Source: Pseudomonadota bacterium | Lineage (GTDB): Bacteria; Pseudomonadota; Gammaproteobacteria; Xanthomonadales; Xanthomonadaceae | Length of the DNA: 11,068 nucleotides | Direction of reading: 5' to 3' | NCBI GenBank assembly: GCA_023399815.1 | Contig: JAEWOJ010000124.1 | Span: 1 to 11,068 of the forward strand | Shown: positions 1 through 7,000 of the stretch, piece by piece | Position numbering within the stretch: position 1 is the stretch's first letter | How the letters are laid out: each line of letters opens with the position of its first letter | Made by a program: the position numbers and the translations under genes | Notes under the pieces: model-generated | Seen by the model: only the letters and a program-made list of their open reading frames with translations | What the model was told of the DNA's origin: nothing | Databases searched by the model: none

Positions 1-1073
1 GGGGCCGCTACGACATGCTGGTGCTGCCGCCGTCGTTCCCGTTCGGCGGCATGGAGAACCCGCGCCTGACCTTCGCCACCCCGACCGTGATCGTCGGCGA
101 CAAGTCGCTGGTCTCGCTGGTCGCCCATGAGCTGGCGCACAGCTGGTCGGGCAACCTGGTGACCAACGCCAGCTGGAAGGACATCTGGCTCAACGAGGGC
201 TTCACCACCTACGTGCAGGCGCGCATCACCGAGGCGCTGTACGGCCAGGAAGCGGCCGAGATGGAGCGCGAGATCGACCAGACCGACCTGCTCAACGAGG
301 TGAAGGAGATGAGCCCGGCCGACCAGGCGCTGGCGCTGCCGCCGCTGACCGAGCGCGATCCGGACGATGCGCTGAGCCAGGTGGCCTACGTCAAGGGTGC
401 GTGGTTCCTGCAGTTCCTGGAGCAGCGCTTCGGCCGCGAGGTGTTCGATCCGTTCCTGCGCGGCTGGTTCGACGACCACGCCTTCCAGAGCGCCAACACC
501 GACCAGTTCGTCGATTACCTGAAGAAGAACCTGCTGCCGAAGAACCCGACCGCGGTGACCGAGGCCGAGCTGCACGCGTGGCTGGACGAGCCGGGCATCC
601 CGGCGTTCGCGCCGAAGGCCCGTTCGCGCAGCTTCGCCGTGGTCGATACCGCGCGCATCGCCTGGCTGGGCAGCGAGCAGTTGCCGAGCAACCAGGTGAC
701 CGGCCAGTGGACCACCCAGGAATGGGTGCGCTTCATCGACGGCCTGGGCAAGACCCAGCCGGTGGCGAAGCTCGAGCAGCTGGACAAGGCCTACCACTTC
801 ACCGGCACCGCCAACGGCGAGATCGCCATGCGCTGGTATCCGCTGGCCATCCGCAGCGGCTACGCCCAGGCCCAGCCGGCCGCCGGCGAGTTCATCCAGA
901 AGGTCGGCCGCCGCAAGCTGGTCCTGCCGATCTACGCCGAACTGCTGAAGACGCCGGAAGGCCTGGCCTTCGCCAAGGAGGTGTTCGCCAGGGCCAGGCC
1001 TGGCTATCACCCGATCACCACCGCCTCGGTGGCCGACATGATCGCCAAGGCCGAAGCCGCGCCGAAGCAGTAA
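1..1073 (+). CDS. M1 family zinc aminopeptidase (LTA4-hydrolase-like), 3' part
   Basis: C-terminal portion of an M1 metallopeptidase that removes N-terminal residues from peptides. The gene is open at the window's left edge (first whole codon at base 3), so its start and any signal peptide are not visible. Counting from the ATG at base 15, the exopeptidase motif GGMEN lies at residues 11-15, the zinc motif HELAH at 38-42, and the third zinc ligand, Glu61, in NEGFTTY: the HExxH-X18-E pattern. AYVKG carries the Tyr equivalent to the family's catalytic proton donor (Tyr383 of human LTA4 hydrolase). The C-terminal part is the helical Leuk-A4-hydro_C domain, and GRRK near its end matches the Arg/Lys pair that binds the substrate carboxylate. 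The residue matching human Tyr378 is Leu, so aminopeptidase rather than epoxide hydrolase activity is expected. The gene ends in TAA, followed by a strong terminator. Family call firm; substrate unknown. Confidence 0.95.
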   Translation, partial: GRYDMLVLPPSFPFGGMENPRLTFATPTVIVGDKSLVSLVAHELAHSWSGNLVTNASWKDIWLNEGFTTYVQARITEALYGQEAAEMEREIDQTDLLNEVKEMSPADQALALPPLTERDPDDALSQVAYVKGAWFLQFLEQRFGREVFDPFLRGWFDDHAFQSANTDQFVDYLKKNLLPKNPTAVTEAELHAWLDEPGIPAFAPKARSRSFAVVDTARIAWLGSEQLPSNQVTGQWTTQEWVRFIDGLGKTQPVAKLEQLDKAYHFTGTANGEIAMRWYPLAIRSGYAQAQPAAGEFIQKVGRRKLVLPIYAELLKTPEGLAFAKEVFARARPGYHPITTASVADMIAKAEAAPKQ

Positions 1074-1097
1074 GCGGCGCGCCTGTCGGTCGAACGG

Positions 1098-1125
1098 AAA
1101 ACGGCGGGGAAACCCGCCGTTTTTT
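1098..1125 (+). terminator. Intrinsic terminator after the M1 peptidase gene
   Basis: A perfect 8-bp stem, ACGGCGGG at 1101-1108 and CCCGCCGT at 1113-1120, closes on a GAAA tetraloop and runs into TTTTT at 1121-1125. The stem is preceded by AAA, so the opposite strand reads a stem followed by TTTT. It can therefore also serve the convergent tetR gene, whose stop is about 130 bp away. The rest of 1126-1254 shows nothing I can name. Confidence 0.9.
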
Positions 1126-1254
1126 CGTGTCCGTCATCTGTGGCGGCAACCCTCCGGGCCAGTGGCAGGCGATGGCGGAATTTTCATGCTGCCGCCCGCC
1201 GTGTCGCTCCCCGGGCCGCCGTCTGCGCGGCGCCGGATTGCTTCCGGGTGATGC

Positions 1255-1881
1255 TCAGTCGGCGAGCGCGCGCAGTGCCAGGAACATGTCCACGCAGTCG
1301 TGCATCACCTGCTGCTGCGCGGCCGCGTCCAGCGGCGCGGCGCCCATCGCGATCTGCGGCCAGAACGCGAACGCCTTGACCATCGCCTGCAGCTGGTGGG
1401 CCGCCTCGGCCGGGGCGATGTCGCCGCGCAGGCGTCCATCGGCCTGCGCGGCGCGGATCCACGCGGCCAGGCCTTCTTCCTTCTCGGCGAGCCTGCCCAT
1501 CATCGCGCGCGCGCGCTCCGGGGCATGCACCAGCTCGGCCATGGCCACGCGCGAGAGGTCGATGAAGGCGGCGTCGCCGAGCAGCTGCAGCTTCTGCGCG
1601 AGGAAGGCCAGCAGCTGCGCGCGCAGCGGCCGGGCCGGGTCGTAGCGCACCGGCTGCGGCGCCTGGCTGGCCTCCCAGAGCTGCCACAGGATGGCGGCGA
1701 ACAGTTCGTCCTTGCTGCTGAAGTGGTTGTAGACCGTGCGCTTGGAGACTTCGGCGGTGGCGGCGATGCGATCCATGCTGGTGCCGGCGAAACCGAACTC
1801 GCGGAACTCGGCGACCGCCGCGCGGAGGATGGCCTCGCGCTTGCGGTCGGTCAGGCGGGTGGGGCGGCCGGGCATGTTCAT
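1255..1881 (-). CDS. TetR/AcrR family transcriptional repressor
   Basis: A 208-residue DNA-binding repressor of usual family length. The N-terminal helix-turn-helix spans about residues 14-62, with the typical run TSMDRIAATAEVSKRTVYNHF followed by SSKDELF. The remaining helical part is the ligand-binding and dimer domain and resembles the AefR-like C-terminal type. The start is MNM, with a second ATG two codons in; I chose the first because a -10 hexamer lies exactly one spacing upstream (see promoter) and there is no Shine-Dalgarno sequence, which fits a leaderless transcript. The gene is divergent from the MBL-fold hydrolase, with 80 bp between the starts. That gap contains two copies of a TAnAC-N6-GTnTA palindrome, so autorepression plus control of the hydrolase is the natural reading. 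The inducing ligand cannot be told from sequence. Family call firm; target assignment is inference. Confidence 0.93.
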   Translation of the reverse strand: MNMPGRPTRLTDRKREAILRAAVAEFREFGFAGTSMDRIAATAEVSKRTVYNHFSSKDELFAAILWQLWEASQAPQPVRYDPARPLRAQLLAFLAQKLQLLGDAAFIDLSRVAMAELVHAPERARAMMGRLAEKEEGLAAWIRAAQADGRLRGDIAPAEAAHQLQAMVKAFAFWPQIAMGAAPLDAAAQQQVMHDCVDMFLALRALAD

Positions 1882-1887
1882 GGGACG

Positions 1888-1893
1888 ATTTTA
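1888..1893 (-). promoter_or_regulatory. Probable tetR -10 box, leaderless start
   Basis: On the minus strand the hexamer TAAAAT (five of six to TATAAT) is followed by six bases and then the tetR ATG. Normal -10 to start-site spacing puts transcription on, or within a base of, the A of the ATG. No convincing -35 hexamer is seen at 16-18 bp, so the promoter may depend mainly on its -10. Confidence 0.5.
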
Positions 1894-1910
1894 CACCGTT
1901 CAGTTTACTT
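1889..1910. promoter_or_regulatory. Candidate TetR operator O1
   Basis: The core is TACAC (1892-1896), six bases, then GTTTA (1903-1907), an interrupted palindrome of form TAnAC-N6-GTnTA. The right arm extends to GTTTACTT. It overlaps the tetR -10 box at 1888-1893, so a bound repressor would block tetR transcription. A second copy lies 34 bp downstream. Confidence 0.55.
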
Positions 1911-1922
1911 TTCTGGAAATGG

Positions 1923-1944
1923 AAGTAGACTCTCCGGTGTACTT
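1923..1944. promoter_or_regulatory. Candidate TetR operator O2
   Basis: AAGTAGAC (1923-1930), six bases, then GTGTACTT (1937-1944): inverted arms matching at seven of eight positions, of form AAGTAnAC-N6-GTnTACTT. This is the stronger of the two copies and lies 18-39 bp before the MBL hydrolase ATG, where it would cover that gene's promoter region (a weak -10-like TACTTT sits at 1940-1945). Length and symmetry are typical of TetR-family operators. Confidence 0.6.
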
Positions 1945-1961
1945 TTCAGGGCAGGTCCCCG

Positions 1962-3065
1962 ATGAAGCGCCACCTGCCCTGCATTCTCCTCCTCCTGACG
2001 GTATCGATCGCCATGTCCCTTGGCCTGCTGACCTGCGGCGCCCATCCGGCCGCTTCCTACGACCAGTCGCCGCACTATGGCGAAGGCCGCTTCCACAACC
2101 ACAACCCTGCCGTCAGGGCGTCGCTGGGCTTCGTCCGCACCGTCGGCGTGCTGTGGCGGTTCCTGTTCGACAAGCCGGCCGACGCCAGCCCGCTGGCGCC
2201 GGTCCCGGTGCAGCCCTTGACCCGGCAGATGCTGCTGGATGCGCCCGACGACAGCCTGTGGCGGCTGGGGCATTCGACGATGCTGCTCAAGCTGGACGGC
2301 CACTTCTGGCTGACCGACCCGGTGTTCTCCGAGCGCGCCTCGCCGATGACGTTCATGGGGCCCAGGCGCTTCCACGCGCCGCCGCTGTCCATCGACGAAC
2401 TGCCGGAGATCACCGGCGTGATCATTTCCCACGACCACTACGATCACCTCGACCACGCCGCGGTGCTGGCGCTGGCGCCGAAGGTGCGGCACTTCGTGAC
2501 CGCGCTGGGCGTGGGCGACCGCCTCGTCTCCTGGGGCGTGCCCGCGGCGAAGATAGAGCAGCTGGACTGGTGGCAGGAAACGCGGGTGGAAGGGCTGCGG
2601 ATCGTCGCCACCCCGGCCCAGCATTTCTCCGGCCGCGGCCTGTCCGACGGCAACCGCACGCTGTGGGCGTCGTGGGTGATCGACAGCGGCCGCACGCGGA
2701 TCTTCTTCAGCGGCGACAGCGGTTATTTCGACGGCTTCGCCCGCATCGGCGAGCGCCATGGCCCCTTCGACCTGGCGATGGTCGAGACCGGCGCCTACGA
2801 CGCCGACTGGCCGGACGTGCACATGCAGCCGGAGCAGAGCCTGCAGGCGCACCTGGACGTGCGCGGCAAGGTGCTGATGCCGATCCACAACGGCACCTTC
2901 GACCTCGCCCTGCATCCCTGGACCGAGCCGTTCGAGCGGATCGTCGCGCTGGCGCAGCAGCGCGGCGTGGTGCTGGCCGCGCCGAAGATGGGCGAACGGC
3001 TGGACATCCGCTCGCCGGCGCCGGCGACGCCGTGGTGGCGCGAAGGACAGCCCGCCAGGGAGTGA
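1962..3065 (+). CDS. Exported MBL-fold metallohydrolase, NAPE-PLD-like
   Basis: A 367-residue metallo-beta-lactamase-fold hydrolase. The N-terminus has a hydrophobic signal (about residues 5-25) ending in LLTCG. Cys25 could be a lipid anchor, but Thr before it is unusual for a lipobox, so an ordinary cleaved signal is equally possible. The body reads like bacterial relatives of N-acyl-phosphatidylethanolamine phospholipase D: GHSTMLL and LTDPVF, then the metal motif SHDHYDH (His157, His159, Asp161, His162), further ligands His221 (AQHFSG), Asp252 (FSGDSGYF) and His309 (MPIHNGTFD). All expected dinuclear zinc ligands are present, so the enzyme should be active. A phosphodiester or acyl-lipid substrate is plausible from the family but not shown. 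The start has CAGG six bases upstream. It sits divergent from tetR with two operator-like palindromes between, and is probably repressed by it. Confidence 0.9.
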   Translation: MKRHLPCILLLLTVSIAMSLGLLTCGAHPAASYDQSPHYGEGRFHNHNPAVRASLGFVRTVGVLWRFLFDKPADASPLAPVPVQPLTRQMLLDAPDDSLWRLGHSTMLLKLDGHFWLTDPVFSERASPMTFMGPRRFHAPPLSIDELPEITGVIISHDHYDHLDHAAVLALAPKVRHFVTALGVGDRLVSWGVPAAKIEQLDWWQETRVEGLRIVATPAQHFSGRGLSDGNRTLWASWVIDSGRTRIFFSGDSGYFDGFARIGERHGPFDLAMVETGAYDADWPDVHMQPEQSLQAHLDVRGKVLMPIHNGTFDLALHPWTEPFERIVALAQQRGVVLAAPKMGERLDIRSPAPATPWWREGQPARE

Positions 3066-3076
3066 GTGGACGCGCG

Positions 3077-3152
3077 CGCGGGAATGACGGAGCGCTGCGC
3101 GGATGTTTAAAGTGGGCGCCATCGCGCGGCGCCGCCGCGTCCCATTCCCGCG
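3077..3152. repeat. 10-bp perfect inverted repeat before the lipoprotein gene
   Basis: CGCGGGAATG at 3077-3086 is exactly complementary to CATTCCCGCG at 3143-3152, with 56 bp between. The right arm ends at the G that begins the Shine-Dalgarno GGAG (3152-3155) of the lipoprotein gene. There is no T-run, so it is not an intrinsic terminator. It may fold in a leader RNA or be a chance match in GC-rich DNA. Confidence 0.4.
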
Positions 3153-3162
3153 GAGTTGCCTG

Positions 3163-3903
3163 ATGAAACCGTTGATCCTTGGCGCCCTGTGCGTCGTCGC
3201 CCTGGCCGCCTGCGGCAATCCGGAGGCCGAGCGCCAGCAGCAGGAAGCCGCCGCCGCGCAGGAGCGCGCCAGGCGCGAGGCCGACGCCGAGGGCATCGCC
3301 AGGCTGTACGACGCGGCGGTGACCGCCACCGAATGGGAGAAGGCGCGCGTCCACGGCGCGGCGCTGCTCGACCAGTTCCCGGACTCGGAGGCGGCCAGGC
3401 GCATCGAGCCGGGCTTTGCCGAGGTGAAGGAAAAGGCCGAGGCCGCGCGCGAACTGCGCCGCATGCAGGGCCTGTGGAACTACAACCAGGTGGCGGTCGG
3501 CAACAAGGGCGTGCAGCGCTCGGCGGCGATCTACAGCCAGGAACGCGTGGACGTGGACGGCAGCGGCGCCAAGCCGGTGCAGCTGGTGTTCCGCGACCAC
3601 CCCGAATGGAAGCGGCATGCCTACCTGGTGCTGCAGGCCGGCGACTTCGCCAAGGCCTGCTACGGCAGCTGCCAGGTCACGGTGACGGTGGACGCGCAGG
3701 CGCCGCGGCGGATGGCCGCCTACCGTCCGGATACCGACGAGGCCATCGCCATGTTCATCACCGACAACCGCGGCCTGTGGCGGCTGGCGCGCAAGGCCAG
3801 GGTGGTCCGCATCGAATTCCCGGTGAAGGCCGGCGGCACCCGCACCGCGGTGTTCGAGACCGGCGGCCTGGACGGCAGCCAGATGCCGGCGGGCTGGGAT
3901 TGA
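3163..3903 (+). CDS. Hypothetical outer-membrane-type lipoprotein
   Basis: A 246-residue protein I do not recognise as a named family. The N-terminus is a clear lipoprotein signal: MKPLILGALCVVALAACG, with lipobox LAAC and the acylated Cys at residue 17. Gly follows, so the outer membrane is the expected location. Residues about 20-40 are charged and Gln/Ala/Glu-rich, likely a helix or short coiled coil. Next comes a helical stretch with a TPR-like phrase (LLDQFPDSEAARRI), then after about residue 105 a probable beta domain containing ACYGSCQV, whose two Cys could form a disulfide. The start at 3163 is preferred over an in-frame ATG at 3103: GGAG lies seven bases upstream of it, and the longer form would put an Arg-rich extension ahead of the signal. 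Same strand as its neighbours, 107 bp before the diguanylate cyclase gene; co-transcription is possible but not shown. Role unknown. Confidence 0.82.
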   Translation: MKPLILGALCVVALAACGNPEAERQQQEAAAAQERARREADAEGIARLYDAAVTATEWEKARVHGAALLDQFPDSEAARRIEPGFAEVKEKAEAARELRRMQGLWNYNQVAVGNKGVQRSAAIYSQERVDVDGSGAKPVQLVFRDHPEWKRHAYLVLQAGDFAKACYGSCQVTVTVDAQAPRRMAAYRPDTDEAIAMFITDNRGLWRLARKARVVRIEFPVKAGGTRTAVFETGGLDGSQMPAGWD

Positions 3904-4010
3904 ACCCGCGCCCGCGGTCCCGGTGGTGCCCGGGCAGCGTCTCAAGGAACCGCCGCGTTGGCCGCTGATGAGGCGGATACGCCGGGCTCGGCCACAAGGC
4001 CGGAGGATCG
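3904..4010 (+). promoter_or_regulatory. Structured leader of the diguanylate cyclase gene, RBS hairpin
   Basis: This short gap can form several hairpins: CCCGG/CCGGG at 3919-3923 and 3930-3934; GGCG-GATA-CGCC at 3972-3983; and a stem with CTCGGCC at 3987-3993 pairing to 3998-4005 around an ACAA loop with one bulged G. The last stem takes in most of the Shine-Dalgarno GGAGG (4002-4006), so it would hide the ribosome site. CCGCC at 3950-3954 could instead pair with GGCGG at 3972-3976, giving an alternative fold. It does not match the c-di-GMP-I consensus or any other riboswitch I know. No promoter stands out. Confidence 0.4.
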
Positions 4011-7000
4011 ATGAGCGCGACCATGGGCGCTGAACACAGCACGTTCCGCAGAGGGCCGGGTCGCAGGGCGGTCCAGGCATGGCTGCTGGCGCTGTCGTGG
4101 CTGCTGGCCTGTGGACTGGCGTCGGCGACGCCGCCGCGCACCCTGCGTTTCAGCCAGCTGGGCCTGGACCAGGGGCTGCCGCAGGAGTCGGTGCTGGCCA
4201 TCGCCCAGGACCCGCAGGGGTTCATCTGGTTCGGCATGCAGACCGCGCTGGCGCGCTTCGACGGCTACCGCTTCACCGTCTACCGGCACGACCGCAGCGA
4301 CGCCTGCAGCCTGTCCGACAACTGGGTGCAGGCCCTGCACGTGGACCGCAGCGGCGCGCTGTGGGTGGGCACGCGCACCGGGCTGGACCGCTTCGACGCC
4401 GCGCGCGGCTGCTTCGAGCATCAATCGCTGCCGGGCTGGCGCGGCGACGGCGGCGTGCACGCCATCGCCGGCGACGCGCAGGGGCTGTTGTGGCTGGCGA
4501 CGCCGGAAGGCGTGCTGCAGCTGGACCCGGTGGTGCGGCAGGTGCGGGCGCAGTTCCGGCAGGGCGCCGACGGCGGCCTGTCGCACGGGCGGACCGGCGG
4601 GCTGGTGCTGGATGCGGCCGGCAACCTGTGGGTGCGCACGCTGGATGGCGTGGACCAGCTGCCGGAAGGCGCGGCGCGGTTCCGGCATTTCTCCCTGCCC
4701 GGCAACATCCGGCCCGAGCAGGCCGGGCGCTACGTGCCGGACGTGCTGCTGCCGGGCGCCGACGGCGCGCTGTGGATCGGCACCCAGTACGGGCTGTACC
4801 GCTGCCGGGTGCGGGGCGAACGGCTGGAGCAGCTGTCGGTGCCGAAGGGGCTGGCGCCGGGCGACAGCATCAACGCGCTGCTGTACGACCGCGCCGGCAC
4901 CCTGTGGGTGGGCACCATGCAGCAGGGGCTGCTGCGGCTGGATCCCGGCGCCGGAGCGTTCATCGACTACCGCCACGACGTCGGCGACGACGGCAGCCTC
5001 GCCGACGACTACGTGATGTCGCTGTTCCAGGACCGTTCCGGCACGTTGTGGAGCGGCACCTGGGGCGCCGGCGCCAGCCGGGTCGACCTGGAGAGCGGCG
5101 GCTTCGAGTCATGGAGCGGCTCCACCACCGGCGGCGGCGGCCGCCTGAGCGACTCGCGGGTATACGGCATCAGCAACGGGCCGCCGGGCGTGCTGTGGCT
5201 GACCACGCGCGGCGGCGGCGTGAACCGCCTGGACGTGGCGCGGCAGGAGGTGCGCACCTGGCGGCACGTGCCGGGCGATGCTGCCAGCCTGCCGACCGAC
5301 GCGACGATGGTGTCGCTGGAGGACGGGCGCGGCCGGCTATGGGTGGCCAGCGACAAGGAGCTGGGCTGGATCGACCTGGCCAGCGGCCGCTATGCGCCGT
5401 TCCCGCTGCAGGCCAGGGGCGGGGTGTCGCCGCTGGTGTATTGCCTGTACCGCAGCCCTGGCGCGCCGCAATGGATGTGGGCCTGCACGCGCGGCGGGCT
5501 GTACCGCATCGGGCTGGAGGACGGCAGCCAGCAGCTGTACCGCCACGATGCCGCCGTCCCGGGCTCGCTGGCGGCGGACTTCGTGCTGGCGGTACTGGAG
5601 GATGGCAAGGGCCGGCTGTGGGTGGCCACGGTCGATGGCGGCCTGGACCGGCTGGACCCGGGCCAGACCGCCTTCCGCCACTACCGCAACGATCCGGCCG
5701 ACCCGGCCAGCCTGAGCAGCAACCGCGTGCAGGCGCTGTACCTGGACCACCGCGGCAGGCTCTGGGCCGGCACCGCGGCCGGCATCAACCTGGTCGAGGA
5801 GGACGCGCGCGGGCAGGTGCGCTTCCGCAGCGTCACCAGCCGCGACGGCCTGTTCGACGACTCGATCGGCGGCATCGGCGAGAGCAGCCCCGGGCAGCTG
5901 TGGTTCAGCACCTCGCGCGGGCTGTCGCGCCTGGACACCGAGCGCTGGCAGGTCCGCAACTACACCGGCGGCGACGGCCTGATCCGCGGCAGTTACTTCG
6001 TCGGCTCGGTCGCGCGCGACGCCGACGGCACCCTGTACTTCGGCGGCGTCAACGGCATGACCGGGGTAGGGCCGCAGGGCGTGCGCGACAACCCGGTGCC
6101 GCCGCAGGTGGCGCTGACCGACCTGCAGGTGTTCAACCGCTCGGTGCGGGCCGGGCCGATACCGGGAGTGCGCCTGGACGCGCCGTGGCCGACGACGCGC
6201 TCGGTGCGGCTGGCGCATGGCCTGTCGATGTTCAGCATCGAATTCGCCGCGCTGCATTACGCCGATCCCGCGCGCAACCGCTACCAGTACCGGCTGCGCG
6301 GTTTCGACCGCGACTGGATGGACACCGACGCCGGCCGCCGCGTGGCCACCTATACCAACCTCGACCCGGGCCACTACCAGTTCCAGGTGCGCGCGGCCAA
6401 CAAGGACGGCGCATGGAGCCAGGGCGACACCACCCTGGAAATCGTCATCACCCCGCCATGGTGGGGAAACTGGTGGTGGCGCATCGGCGGCGGCCTGCTG
6501 GTGATCGGCCTGGGCACCTGGCTGTACCGGGCGCACATCCGGCGCCTGCAGCTGCAGGCGCAGGCGCTGGAGCGGCGCGTGGCCGAGCGCACCGTGGAAC
6601 TGGAACAGGCGCGCGCGGACCTGGAGCAGGCCAGCCTGACCGATCCGCTGACCGGCATGCGCAACCGTCGCTTCCTCGACCAGCAGCTCGACGCCGACGC
6701 CGGCCTGACGGTGCGCGCGTACAGCCGCGCGCTGGAGCAGCGGCTGCCGCTGCCCGGGGACATGGACCTGATCCTGCTGCTGGTGGACGTGGACCACTTC
6801 AAGCGGGTCAACGACGAGTACGGCCACATCGCCGGCGACGAGGTGCTGGTGCAGGTCCACCAGCGCCTGCGCCAGGTGGTGCGCGCCAGCGACTACCTGG
6901 TGCGCTGGGGCGGCGAGGAATTCCTGGTGGTGCTGCGCGGGACCGCGCGCGACAGGGCGCCGGTGGTGGCCGAGCACATCCGCGAGGCCTTCGCCATGCG

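Noticed and set aside
401..1645. Plus-strand 414-codon frame across the M1 peptidase, terminator and tetR
   Set aside because: It reads through an intrinsic terminator and a convergent gene and has no domain-like sequence.
3103..3162. Longer start for the lipoprotein (20 extra residues)
   Set aside because: It would place an Arg-rich stretch ahead of a complete lipoprotein signal, and the good ribosome site GGAG belongs to the ATG at 3163.
3966..3990. CTGATGAG next to a 4-bp hairpin, resembling a hammerhead ribozyme core
   Set aside because: The required GAAA after stem II is absent (GGG follows) and no partner stems I and III were found.
4100..4125. Lipobox-like LLACG in the cyclase signal peptide
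   Set aside because: The protein has a later membrane helix and a good type I cleavage site (ASA) a few residues on, so lipid anchoring is unlikely.
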